Below are positions 1-14,751 of a DNA stretch of 64,000 bases, one piece after another (the stretch's first letter is position 1; each line of letters starts with the position of its first letter). Under the pieces are notes generated by a model. The model did no database searches. It had not been told where the DNA came from and saw only the letters and a program-made list of their open reading frames with translations. Origin of the DNA: Elephas maximus indicus (taxonomy: Eukaryota > Chordata > Mammalia > Proboscidea > Elephantidae); NCBI RefSeq assembly GCF_024166365.1, contig NC_064822.1, positions 110,666,823 through 110,730,822 on the forward strand, read 5' to 3'. Position numbers and translations under genes: made by a program.

Positions 1-104
1 AAAGTTACTGCTTATTTATTGTCTATTAAGTGTTTTTCCACCCCCACCCCTCCCCTCCCTCATAACCGTCAAAGACTTTTTTTTTGTATGTAAATTTTAA
101 TGAG

Positions 105-3940
<3,836 letters not shown>

Positions 3941-4329
3941 AGTGCATTTTTTATGGTGCTAACATTTCTTTGTTCCTCTTTCTCTCCTGTGCTGAGTTCC
4001 TTTTGTTTGTGGATTTCTTTTTCATTTCTTTTGTTTTTGTAGATTTTGTTTTTACTGAGACTTTATGTTTTTCTTCTTTATTGTGATGAGTAGGTTTGTT
4101 AACTTTCTTTGAGGTTACCTTGAAGTTTACCTTTGTCTTTCTAGGTTTGAACCAGTCTATTATTACTCGGTCTTGCCTTGCCTTCCTCTCCATTAGAAGG
4201 TTTTATACCTATACCATTTATTCCCTCTTTTATTGTTCTGATATTGTTCTCATTTACATATTAACCTCTCTGGTTCCCTGTTGCAATTGTTTTGGTTTTG
4301 GATAGTCCTTGAGAGTTCATTTCCTAGGT

Positions 4330-5408
4330 TGGTCTCTGGCTGGTACAATCTTGCATCCTAGATTTAGGCTGTGGTTTGATGTTGTTTGTTCTTAGACAGA
4401 AGGACTCCCTTTAATAATTCTTGTAATTCTGGCTTGGTTTTTACATATTCCCTTAATTTCTGTTTATCTGGAAATGTCCTAATTTCACCATTTTATTTGA
4501 ATGGAAGTTTTGCAGGGTATATTATTCTTGGTTGGCAATTTTTTTCTTTCAAGATTTTATATATGTTACTCCATTGCCTTCTTGCCTGCATGATTTCTGC
4601 TGAATAATCAGAGCTTAGTCTTGTAAAAAAAAAAAAAAATTTTTTTTAAACTTTTTTTTAGTCTTATTGTTTCTCCTCTGTATGAGAGTCTGTTTTTCTT
4701 GAGCTGCTTGCAGGGTTTTTTCTTTGTCTGTGGTTTTAGTGAGTGTAATTATGATATGCCTTGGTGTTTTTCTTTTGGGTTCTATCCTATATGGGATTCA
4801 TTGATCTTCTTGGGTGGTCAGCTTTTCATCATTCATAATATTAGGAAAGTTTTCTGTCAGCAATTCTTCAATGATCTTCTCTGTGTTTTCTATTTTCTCT
4901 CCCTGTTCTGGAACTCTGATCACTTGCAAAGTTTTCATTTTTATTGTATCCCACATAATTCTCAGGGTTTCTTCATTTTTTTTTTTTTCCTGATTTTTCC
5001 TCAGACAGAATTATATCCAAGTGTTTTCTACAATTTCACTGATTCTGTCTTCCATCATTTCAAACCTGCTCCTCAGCCCTCTTATGACATGGTCCATTTC
5101 TGAAATGTTGTTGTTTATCTTTTGGATTTCTAATTGTTGTTTTTGTATGATTTCTAGTTGTGAATTTATTTTGGCATTTTGTTCCTGTATTACTTTCTTC
5201 AGTTGTTCTATTTTTTTGTCTGTATTTTCCATGAATTTGTCTTTTCCAAAAATTTGTTTATTTTTTCCTCATTTTTGTCTGCTTTTTGCTTCAACTTTTG
5301 TATTGCTGTGAATATTACAGATCTGAATTCCCTGTCAGATAGTTCTAGTGCCTTTTCTTCTACTGGAAAGTCATCTGATGTTTCGTTTTGGAGGCCTACT
5401 GGAATCAT
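4330..5408 (-). pseudogene. L1-A ORF1 remnant (L1 RNA-binding chaperone)
   Basis: ORF1p of L1 is a trimeric coiled-coil RNA-binding protein that packages L1 RNA. The minus-strand piece at 5408-5208 begins MIPVGLQNETSDDFPVEEKA and ends in a lysine-rich stretch. The piece at 5232-5011 is strongly heptad-like and rich in Q, E, I and K (for example EQNAKINSQLEIIQKQQLEI), typical of the coiled coil. The RNA-recognition and C-terminal domains should lie at about 4990-4330 and are frame-broken. The 3' limit is estimated from the L1-D copy. Confidence 0.8.
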
Positions 5409-7288
5409 CCTGTCCTTTCTTTTTTTTGTATATGTTTTGATATTGTCTGCTGTCTTCAGGACATTTGGTAGTTATGTTCTTCATTTCTTGATTGTAAATT
5501 TGTTTTTTCCTGCTTTTTTGTTTTATTTGGTTATGTCTGAGCAGGCAGGCTATGCATTCTTTGTTGCCTGCTCGTCTGTAGTCGTGATACTCTTCACCTC
5601 CTTGTCCAGTGGGCAGGTCCAGGCAGTCATTCAGCTATGGTGCAGCAGGGCAGGTCCAGCTGAAGGGGAGGGGCTGGGATGGGTTGTTGTGGCACGTACT
5701 AGGGCCAACAGGGCAGGCCAGGAATCAGTGCTAGGCAGGTTCCAGTAGGCCATGCCTGTGCTGCTCAGGTGCATGATGCTCAGTTCACAGTGCAGGTATG
5801 CAGGAAAGAGGGGGGAGGTTGTGATGTGTGGAACTAACAGGGGTATGGGAAAGAGGAGAGAGAAACAGGAGCCAAAAACAACAACAACAACAACAAAAAA
5901 ACAAGCAAAGTAAATAAAAGTGCTTAGGGAGCTTTCCATTGGAGTGGATAGATGAGAAACCAAGAAATGGAGAAAAAAGAAAAGTAGGGAAAAAGAAAGA
6001 AAAACATAGCTAGATAAAAATTTGGAAAAGAAAAGAAAAGCCCCCAGGAGTTCTGGAGTTCCACCAGTGGGGCTGCTAAGAGCAGGCAAGTGGTTCCCAA
6101 GCTGAACAGGATAGCCTGGTTAGAGGGGGTATAGATGTCGCACAGCACCAGGTATTCAGGAGACAGGAAAAGAAGATAGGTGCAGAGAGACAAGAACTGA
6201 GACATGAAAGACAGAAAGGGAAAAAGAGAGAGAAAAGGAAAAGAAAGAAAAGAGAAAGAAATGCCCCCAGGGATCTCACCTACATGGCTTTGCAGATTGG
6301 GGGAGTGGCTCCTAAGCCGTGCAATGCAGCCCAGCTAGAATGGGCTCCTGAGCTGTGAAAAGAAAAAGAAAACAAACAAACAAAACAAAGCAAAGCAAAA
6401 CAAGGAAAAAAAAAAAAAAAGCCCCAGGGATCCCACAAGCATGGTGATGTGGGACGGGGGGAGTGGTTCCCCAGTTGAGCGTGGCTTCACAGCCTTTCAA
6501 GAAGAAGCAAAGATGGTACAACAGAGCCAGGTGTTTCAGAGAAAGGAGGGGGAGGTTGTAGGAAACACAGAAGGAACCAAAAGAGGTGGAAAGAACCAAC
6601 ACGAGCTCAGAGGCCCAGCCAGTGTGGCCAGGGCAAATCCAAGTAGCCTGAGGCCAAAGCGGTTGCCTCCTGGCCTAGAGACTGTGGCTGTGGGGAAGCA
6701 GAGGAGGCTGAAGGGTGCAGGAAGAATGGGGGGGTTTAGATAAGTGTATATCGCTCCTTACTGGGCTCTCTGGCTCCTGCTGTGAACTTTGTGAAGCTGC
6801 TTTCCTGTACTCCCTGATGGCTAATCTCTGACATGAGTGGGGCGAATCCAAGCAGCACGGATGCTGCACTTCCCGGCCTGCAGAGCCACCGCAGCCAGCC
6901 AGGAAGCTCAGAGGTGGGGTAGTGGGGAGAAGAATGGAGGGTGGGAAAGCATGTATTGCTGGTTACCAGGTGCTCTGTCTCCTGCTGGGAGTTCCCTGAA
7001 GCTGCTTTCCCTTGCTGCCTGTCTGCCAATCCCTGACAGGAGCCCAGGAATGGTGGATCTGTGCTGTGTTAGCTGATGGGGCCCTCCGCATATATCTCTC
7101 CTTACTTTCTGTCCTCTGTCAGTTTCTTATTCCATTGGTGCTTGGCAGAGTTCCTTATTTCTTCATTTGACACTCCAGGTTCCAGGAATGATGTTTGTCC
7201 CTGTTTTACTTAGTTTTTCGGATCAGTGCTGTGGAGGGATGGCGTGATGCTTCTGTCTATGGTGTCATGTTGGCCAGAAGCCCCAAAT
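5409..7288 (-). repeat. L1-A 5' UTR with diverged tandem units
   Basis: This is the promoter-bearing 5' UTR of L1-A. On the plus strand a block recurs that joins a purine-rich tract of A and G to a GCCCCCAGG-type motif and then a GTGGTTCCC-type motif. The second motif starts near 6091, 6305 and 6466, giving spacings of about 214 and 161 bp. A weaker partner lies near 5750. Related units, also near 162 bp, make up the 5' UTR fragment at 25093-26285. Open stretches here on either strand (for example 5631-6089 and 6441-6743) reflect low-complexity purine/pyrimidine tracts and are not genes. Confidence 0.72.
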
Positions 7289-7309
7289 AAGCAGATTTTT
7301 AGCCACAGT

Positions 7310-7368
7310 GGGGTATATAAAGCCCCACAAAAAAAATTTTTTTTTTTTTGTGGGGCTTTATATACCCC
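7310..7368. repeat. Perfect inverted repeat with TATA-like arms
   Basis: The left arm 7310-7336 reads GGGGTATATAAAGCCCCAC followed by eight A. It pairs perfectly with the right arm, in which a run of T (7337-7349) is followed by the reverse complement ending at 7368. At least 27 bp pair around a few unpaired T. The structure sits just outside the 5' end of L1-A. Each arm contains TATATAAAG, which could be a chance TATA-like sequence or part of an old LTR. Its origin is not clear. Confidence 0.85.
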
Positions 7369-7661
7369 CCAAAGCGATACATACTCCACAAACTTCACCC
7401 AACATCTGCTAGACATAGATAAGATGAAGTCCTGTGATTATAGGGGCTCCAAGCTACTGCTACCCTTCGAAGTCTGACCTAGAGACTCCCCACCTTGCTG
7501 CACAGGCAGATCTCCTAGGCACACAGACCAAGGACTCCCACCTACTCACCTTTTTTCTTTACAAGGGTTCCTTTGTCTTTTCTTCTTCTGGTGGATCCGT
7601 TGGCCACTTCTCTCCTGAATGCTCTTGCTGTGATGGGTGTCCCAGGTATCTGTCAGTGTGT
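7369..7661. other. Unassigned stretch, possibly an old LTR fragment
   Basis: No gene is visible. The sequence has moderate GC, pyrimidine-rich parts, and lies beside the TATA-bearing palindrome. This recalls the U3/R/U5 part of an LTR fossil, but no defined ends or family were recognised. Confidence 0.25.
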
Positions 7662-7790
7662 TGTTGTTAGTTGCCATCCAGTCCATTCAGACTTATGCTA
7701 ACCAGTTGGTTGTGAGACTGTTATCTCAGGGTGATATCGTTTTCTTTGATTAGCCCCGAACTCCTTCCAACTCACAGCATACAGTGTATT
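7662..7790 (-). repeat. Old RTE/AfroSINE-related fragment
   Basis: The stretch begins TTGTTGTTAGTTGCCATCCA, close to the reverse complement of the shared AfroSINE/RTE tail, and continues into diverged SINE-like sequence that includes GCTAACC-type words. It is much more diverged than the other copies in the window. Confidence 0.5.
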
Positions 7791-7794
7791 ACAT

Positions 7795-9130
7795 TATTTT
7801 ATTTTTGGATGGCAATTTTAAAACAACCTTACTTTCCTTGGAATAATCCCACTTGGTCATGGTGTATAATTTTTTTTTTTAATATGTTGCTCCATTCAGT
7901 TTGCTAGTGTTTTTACATTATATTCATAAGTAATATTGGCCCATAGTTTTCTTTTTTGTGTGATGTTTTTGTCTGTTTTGAGTATCAGGGTAATATAGAT
8001 CTCATAGAATGCGTTGGGAGAGTGCCTTCGTCCTTTACTTTTGGGAAGAATTTGTTCATGATGTTAATTCTTTAAATGTTTGGTAAAATTTACCAATAAA
8101 AGCATCTGGGGCAGAGCTACCCTTTGTGGAATGTTTGTCAATTATTAATTCAATCCCTATACTTTTAAATGTCTTTTCAGATTTTCTGTTTCTTCTTGAG
8201 TGAGTTTCAGTAGTTTGTGTCTTTCTAGGAATGTATCTAAGTTATCTAATTTCTTGGCGAATATTGCTGTTCATAGTATTACTTTTAATCCTATTTGTTT
8301 TTCTAAGCTTGGCGGTGATGTCTCTTCTTTCATTCCAGATTATGGTAATTTGAGTGTCTCCCTCTTTTTCTTGTCAGACTAACTAAAGATTTGTCAGTTT
8401 TTTTTTTTTTAATCTTTTCAAAGAACCAAGTGTTGGTTTCATCGATTACTTCTATTGTATTTCTCTTCTTTATGTTATTAATTTCCAATAAAATCTTTAC
8501 AATTTCCTTCCTTCTGCTGCTTTAGATTTTGTTTTTACCTTATTTTTTCAGTATCTTAGGCTGTGGAGTTGTAGTTTGTTCTTTTTTAATACAGGCATTT
8601 ACAATTATAGATTTCCCTCTTAGCATCGAGTTAGCTGCATCCCATAAGTTATGATATGTCTTCATTTTCATTCGTATGAAAGTATTTTCTTATTTCTCTT
8701 GTGATTTCTCCTCTGACTTATTCATCCTATTTGGGGCCCATTGACCTGCTTCACCCAAATTTGAACCACTTAACCCATTCATTTAAAAGTGCATGACTTT
8801 TCACATATTCACAGATTACCCAATTTATTGTGATTGTTGTTACTGAGTTCTAGCTTCGTGTGTTTGGATAGCATACTTTTTATGAATTAAATCCTTTGAA
8901 ATTTACTAAGGCCTGTTTTATGTCCTAGCATTTTGACTACTCTGGAGAATGTCCCAAGTTTGCTTGAGAAGAATATATATTATGATGTTGTTGGCTGAAA
9001 TGTTTTATTGGTGTCTGTTAGGCCTAGTAGGCTTATAGTGTCGTTGAAGTCTTCTATCTCTTTGTTGATCTCCTGCCTCGTGGTTTTAACCATTGCTGAA
9101 ATTGGGATTAGGCTACTTTGTCTTGTATGT
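7795..9130 (-). mobile_element. Old L1 fragment, ORF2 RT to endonuclease
   Basis: Minus-strand sequence aligns by eye with L1-A ORF2 but is far more diverged. Landmarks on the plus strand are CCACTTGGTCATGGTGTAT near 7850, TTTTGAGTATCAGGG near 7977, and CTGGAGAATGTCCCAAGTTT near 8943, which corresponds to the endonuclease region of the younger copies. Reading frames are thoroughly decayed, as expected for an ancient L1M-type insertion. Confidence 0.75.
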
Positions 9131-10841
9131 AGCACACTCGTGCTGTAAGATCCAGTTGCTAGATGGGGTGGGTATCCTCTGATCATCTCGGTTTGCCTCT
9201 CTTGGCATGAACTTCTGCCTTATGACTGAGCTGGGGTAAGAGTGACTGGAGCTCCAGTATTCCTGGCCTGTTATGCCTGAAGTAGAGCTTTCAATTTATA
9301 AATGAGGGCTGGGTCGAGTAAGAGTTGCCCATACCTTTTCATCATTGTTGCCTGAAGTAGAGGTCCTGCAACACAGAGCTAGAGAGAATAAGAAATGCTG
9401 GTGGTCTGTTTCTCTTGGGGAGATATTGTATCCCTTGACTGAGAACAGGGAGGAGAGTGAGCCCTGTGTTCTTGATGTGTGTGTGTGTGAGAGAGAAACT
9501 ATGTTTGCATTTATGTGTGTGTGTGGTGTTTGACAGAGGGGGTATGCAAAACATGGTTAAAGGAAAATATAGGTGAATATTTTTCTTCCCAGTAGTCATC
9601 CCATTGTTAAGGTCCTTTTTTTCTTGATTTTATCTAGTAGATAAAACCTGTGCCCGGGACTCTGGTGTGCTGGGATCATACAGAACTAGGAGTCTCTTTT
9701 ATTGAAGGCTTGCTTCATTCTAGATCTGAGTGTTGTGTGAAAGTGTCTGCATTTTACTTCCTGGAGGTGGTTGAGGAAACACGCCTCTTTCTAACCTAAA
9801 CATCTTTTTTCTCCATTTTAGGTGAAAGACAATACTCCACCTTAGCACAGTGACCACTTACCTGAAATCTTCATAAATGTTGTATCATGACCAATGCTTT
9901 ATTTGTTATCTAGTGAGTTCTATGTTTTCTCTACTATTCTATATTAAAATATGAGTGAAGGAATAGAAATTAGTTAAGGTAAAAGAGAGGATTTTTTTTT
10001 TTTTTAATATGAGTTGGGAGATAAATAGATATAGTATCTGATAGGATGCTATTTTCCATCTAATTGTGGCTCTGTTCCTTTTTTCTCACTTTCAATCTAT
10101 TCTAATACAGTATTTTTACACAAATAACACGCACCTTCTATGTGTGTCTACCAAACTCTCTCTCCCCCACAAGGTATTTTCATATGTACACTATGCCGAT
10201 TTTTTTTTTTTTTTACTGCAATTTGTAAAAAAAATTGAAATAGTGGCACTTATACAAAAAAAAAAAACTTGTGTGGGGAGGGAGTGATTGGCAAACATAC
10301 TTAGAAGACACACATTATTAAGTAAAAATATGGTAGTTCCCAGCAGAAAAAAGATAAAGCCTCAAATAATATAGTAAGTAGTTTCTCAAGATTTATCTGT
10401 TGAAATGAAAACATAAGTAAGTCTGGAGAACTGAGGATGCTCCATGGTAGAGAATCAAGGTAAATGGACCAAGGAAGTTATTGTCAGCATCTTTCAGATT
10501 TTGGGGACATGAAATAGTATAAAGGGGTGAGGAAAGAACAAATCAGATATTAGTTAAATGTATGAATTTAACAAGTTTATATGAAAAATTTATATCATTT
10601 AATCTTTCAAATATTTCTTCAGAGGTGGATATTATTGTGTATCCCCTTTTATATGAGGAAATCAACATCCAAGCATATTATGTAACTCTCCCAAAGTGAC
10701 ATGAGCAAAAACAGAATTTAAAAACAGTCTGACTACTGAGCTTATTCTCTTAACTCTTAAGTTAACTATTAAATTTATTACTCTTATTTCTCTCTCAGTT
10801 TATAGGGTAGCATTTCCCCTGTCACTGATGCTCAAACACTG
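9131..10841. other. No gene seen; simple repeat and AT-rich DNA
   Basis: A GT-rich simple repeat lies at about 9474-9530. A short duplicated phrase, GCCTGAAGTAGAG, occurs near 9273 and 9350. The first 500 bp may be the upstream part of the neighbouring old L1, but I could not recognise it. The rest is AT-rich, with poly-T and poly-A tracts near 9990, 10201 and 10257. Confidence 0.5.
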
Positions 10842-12110
10842 TGTTGTTGTTGTTGTTAGGTGCCGTCGAGTCAGTTTCTACTCATAGTGACCCTATGTGC
10901 AACAGAATGAAACACTACCCAGTCCTGCGCCATCCTTACAATCGTTATACTTGAGCTCATTGTTGCAGCTACTGTGTCAATCCACCTAATTGCGGGTCTT
11001 CCTCTTTTCTGCTGACCTTGTACTTTGCCAAGCATGACGTCCTTCTCCAGGGACTGATCCCTCCTGACAACATGTCCAAAGTATATAAGACACAGTCTTG
11101 CCATCCTTGCTTCTAAGGAGCATTCTGGTTGCGCTTCTTCCAAGACAGATTTGTTCATCCTTTTGGCAGTCCGTGGTATATTCAATATTCTTTTCCAACA
11201 CCTCAATTGAAAGATGTCAATTCTTCTTTGGTCTTCCTTATTCATTGTCCAGCTTTCACATGCATATGATGTGATTGAAAATACCATGGCTTGGGTCACG
11301 TCCACCTTAGTCTTCAAGGTGACATCTTTGATTTTCAACACTTAAAGAGATCCTTTGCAGCAGATTTGCCCAATGCAATGCGTCTTTTGATTTCTTGACT
11401 GCTGCTTCCATGGCTGTTGATTGTGGATCCAAGTAAAATGAAATCTTTGACAACTTCAATCTTTTCTCTGTTTATCATGATGTTGTTTATTGATCCAGTT
11501 GTGAGGATTTTTGTTTTCTTTATGTTGAGGTGTAATCCATACTGAAGGCTGTGGTCTTTGATCATTATTACCAAGTGCTTCAAGTCTTTTTCACTTTTAG
11601 CAATCAAGGTTGTGTCACCTGCATAACGCAGGTTGTTAATGAGTTTTCCTCCAATCCAGATGCCCCTTTCTTCTTCATATAGTCCAGCTTCTCGAATTAT
11701 TTGCTCAGCATACAGATCGAATAGGTATGGTAAAAGGATACAACCCTGATGCACACCTTTCTTGACTTTAAACCACTCAGTATCCCCTTGTTCTGTTTGA
11801 AAAACTGCCTCTTGATCTATGTAAAGTTTCCTCATGAGCACAATTCATGTGTTCTAGAATTCCCATTCTCTGCAATGTTATCCATAATTTGTTCTGATCC
11901 ACACAGTCGAAAGCCTTTGCATAGTCAATAAAACACAGGTAAACATCCTTCTGGTATTCTCTGCTTTCAGCTAGGATCCATCTGACATCAGCAATGATAT
12001 CCCTGTCCTCTTCTGAATCAGGCTTCAATTTCTGGAATGTCCCTGTTGATATACTGCTGAAGCCGTTTTTGAATGATCTTCAGAAAAATTTTGCTTGCTT
12101 ATGATACTAA

Positions 12111-12280
12111 GGAAACCTGGTGGCGTAGTGGTTAAGTGCTATGGCTGCTAACCAAAGGGTTGGCAGTTCGAATCTGTCAGGCGCTACTTGGAAACTCTAG
12201 AGGGCAGCTCTACTCTGTCCTACAGGGTCACTATGAGTCGGAATTGACTTGACGGCACTGGGTTTGGCTTTGTTTTTTTT
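12111..12280 (+). repeat. AfroSINE copy inside RTE-A
   Basis: It begins GGAAACCTGGTGGCGTAGTG, carries the tRNA-like B-box GCAGTTCGAATC, and ends in the tail GTCGGAATTGACTTGACGGC plus GGGTTTGG. TTATGAT flanks it on both sides as a probable short target duplication. Confidence 0.93.
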
Positions 12281-12290
12281 TTATGATGTG

Positions 12291-12458
12291 GGAAATCCTG
12301 GTGGTGTAGTGGTTAAGTGCTACAGCTGCTAACCAAGAGGTCGGCATTTCATATGCACCAGGCACTCCTTGGAAACTCTATGGGGCAGTTCTACTCTGTT
12401 CTGTAGAATCGCTGAGTCAGAATCGACTTGACAGCAGTGGGTTTGGTTTGGTTTGGTG
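12291..12458 (+). repeat. Second AfroSINE copy, tandem with the first
   Basis: It begins GGAAATCCTGGTGGTGTAGT and ends with repeated GGTTTG units. It lies about 10 bp after the previous SINE in the same orientation, and RTE-A sequence resumes directly after it. Either two separate insertions hit the same site or one carried the other. Confidence 0.92.
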
Positions 12459-13007
12459 ATATTAATGATATTGTTCTATAATTTCTGCATTTGGTTGGAT
12501 CACCTTTCTTGGGAATAGGCATAAATATGGATCTCTTCCAGTCAGGTGGCCAGGAAGCTGTCTTCCATATTTCTTGGCATAGACGAGTGACCACCTCCAG
12601 CACTGCATCTGTTTGTTGAAACACCTCAGTTGATATTCTGTCAATTCCTGGAGCCTTGTTTTTCGCCAATGCCTTCAGAACAGCTTGGACCTCTTCCTTC
12701 AGTACCGTTGGTCCCAGATCATATGCTACCTCTTGAAATGGTTGAACATCAACTAATTCTTTTTGATATAATGACTCTGTGTATTCCTTCCATCTTCTTT
12801 TGATGCATCCTGCATTATTTAATATTTTCCCCATAGAATCCTTCACTATTGCAACTTGAGGCTTGAATTTTTTCTTCAGTTCTTTCAGCTTGAGAAACGC
12901 CAGATGTGCTCTCTCCATTTGGTTTTCCATCTCTAGCTCTTTGCACATGTCACTATAGTACTTTAATTTGTCTTCTTGAGCCGCCCTTTGAAATCTGTTC
13001 AGTTATT

Positions 13008-13205
13008 TCATCTGTCAGTTTGTCCTACTGTGGGGGCTTGCATGTTGTTGTGATGCCGGGAGGTATGGCAGCAGTATTCAGATACCAGCAGGGTCACCCA
13101 TGGAGTACAGGTTTCAGCTGAGATTCCAGACTAAGACAGGCTAGAAAGCAGGACCCGGCAGCCTACTTCTGAAAAGAATTAACCAGTGAAAACCTTATGA
13201 ATAGC
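13008..13205 (+). mobile_element. Inverted 5' piece of an RTE element
   Basis: The sequence CTGTCAGTTTGTCCTACTGT and the following part up to GTGAAAACCTTATGAATAGC match my recollection of the 5' region of the afrotherian RTE. It is oriented opposite to the adjoining RTE-A and meets it near 13005. This is the arrangement expected from twin priming during insertion, with the endonuclease segment lost. A separate fragment insertion is the alternative. Confidence 0.55.
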
Positions 13206-13876
13206 TCAAACATTGGAAGTCGCTATTTAGTGTAACTTTATTCTTATTTTATCAGCTAGTCAATTAATATATTCAGTTAGTTTACTTGCTATTTTTAACA
13301 TATTCCCTCTCTTCACTACTTCTAACAGAACTCCCATCATCAAAGTCATTCTTACCTCTTTCTTGAACTACGACCACATTTTCTAGGTCTCTCATCTGTT
13401 AATATTTATTTTCTACAGAGCTACCAGTATAATTTTTCTAAATGCCAATCAGATTTAATTTCTACTTAAAAAAAACCCCTTTATTTTTCCACTTTCATCA
13501 GAATAAGAGTTATCATTCATTGCTTGACATGTTGATATCCGTAATTTCCACGATTTTCATCATAAATCTCATCAGTCACTCCCTGCCTTGTCCATTAAAA
13601 ACAAATTATTAACCTTCATGCAGTACATCATATAATCCTTTGTTTCTCTTTGCATGGAAAACCTAACTATTTAATCTGACTCAATTCTATCCATTTAAAA
13701 TGTGCTTAAGAAGTTTTTGCTGACCATTATTACCACTTGCATTTAGAGGCTCCCTTTGTATCTTTATGTATGTCTTTATTCACTGTGTTTACTGCTCAAT
13801 ATTTTAGTTCTGCTTAACAAGTTGCTTTTATAATTTGACTGTGAGTTTCATAAGTACAGAAATACCTAGGGACTAT
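13206..13876. other. AT-rich DNA, no gene seen
   Basis: No coding, RNA or repeat signal was recognised here. Confidence 0.5.
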
Positions 13877-14042
13877 ATGGGGCCCTCATGGTTCAGTGGT
13901 TAACCATTTGGCTGGTAACCAAAAGGTCAGCAGTTTGAATCCACCAAGATTCCTTGGAAACCCTGTGGGGCAGTTCTGCTTTGTTCTGTAGGGTCGCTAT
14001 GAGTCAGAAGTGACTTGACAGCACCGGGTTTGGTTTGGTTTG
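13877..14042 (+). repeat. AfroSINE copy
   Basis: It starts GGCCCTCATGGTTCAGTGGT, has the block GGAAACCCTGTGGGGCAGTT, and ends GCACCGGGTTTGGTTTGG. It is a moderately diverged sense copy. Confidence 0.92.
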
Positions 14043-14751
14043 AGGGCCCATGTATCTATATATCTATTTATCATGGGCCACAAAGGTATCAGGATTCGGT
14101 AAATGTTTGTTTGATCAGTAAATATTCAAAAAGGCATATATAACAAAAATGGATTATCCTTTCTGTTTGTTTTCAATATAGCTTTCTTATGAGCATTATC
14201 AAGAAAAATTTATTGATCTAATAAATATTTAGATGGGGGACAAAATAATGACAAATAAAGCTAGAGAAACCATGAAATAAATAGTGTAAGTCATTCAGCC
14301 TCTGGAAATAAGGGAGACTCACAAAGTCACCTTTATAACTCTGTACAGTGAAAAGTATCAGGTTTCTCACTACATATGGAAAAATATTTCTTAAGTAAAT
14401 CTAATATTTTATTTCTTCTGCTTATTACATCAACTTTTGTTATCTCTGCCTGTATACATTTCAAACACATTACATGTTACTGACTCAAGAAATTAATACA
14501 TCCCAAACGTCATTAAGAAGACAGTACAAACTAGGAAATATATTTTCATTAAAAAAAATACATGTCCGTTATTGCCTTTACTCAAAATTATGATGTACAT
14601 ATGAAAAAAAAAAAAAAAATGAAGTCACTTCAAAATCAATAAGTATGGAAAATGTAGCCCAAATTTATTTCTCAGACGTAAGCATGTGGAATCCAAATAA
14701 ATAAGCTCTGTAACATAAATTTTTCCAACGTCAGTGGGAACAGTCTTTGTC
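14043..14751. other. Downstream flank of OR9K2, no gene seen
   Basis: This is AT-rich sequence with poly-A tracts near 14551 and 14605. On the minus strand it lies 3' of the OR9K2 coding exon, so it probably contains that gene's 3' UTR, but I could not assign a polyadenylation site. Confidence 0.4.

Larger units (their letters stand above)
10842..13005 (-). mobile_element. RTE-A, RTE-clade LINE, antisense
   Basis: The 3' end lies at the left, where the plus strand starts with a TGTTGTTGTTG run and TTAGGTGCCGTCGAGTC. On the minus strand the protein pieces run: an RT start with KALAKNKAPGIDRISTE and PIPKKGDPTKCRNYRTISL (12948-12462), a middle part with CFIDYAKAFDCVDQNK (12028-11777), the catalytic region reading YAGD in place of YADD near 11630, and the C-terminal part with MARLCLIYFGHVVRRDQSLE (11341-10871). 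Two AfroSINEs have landed inside it. The pieces are in different frames and the polymerase motif is altered, so the copy is inactive. The endonuclease half is missing. Confidence 0.92.

Noticed and set aside
5179-5748. 189-codon plus-strand open frame resembling a membrane protein
   Set aside because: It lies opposite L1-A ORF1 and runs into its 5' UTR. The F/L/S-rich composition is the complement of a K/E/Q-rich coiled coil.
5631-6602. Several minus-strand frames with signal-peptide-like hydrophobic runs
   Set aside because: They come from the CT-rich strand of the L1 5' UTR monomers and show no protein family features.
10842-13205. Host gene with a reverse transcriptase-like domain
   Set aside because: The frames are broken, the YADD box is altered, and the same sequence recurs at 26286, 33011 and 34475, so it is a dispersed RTE element.
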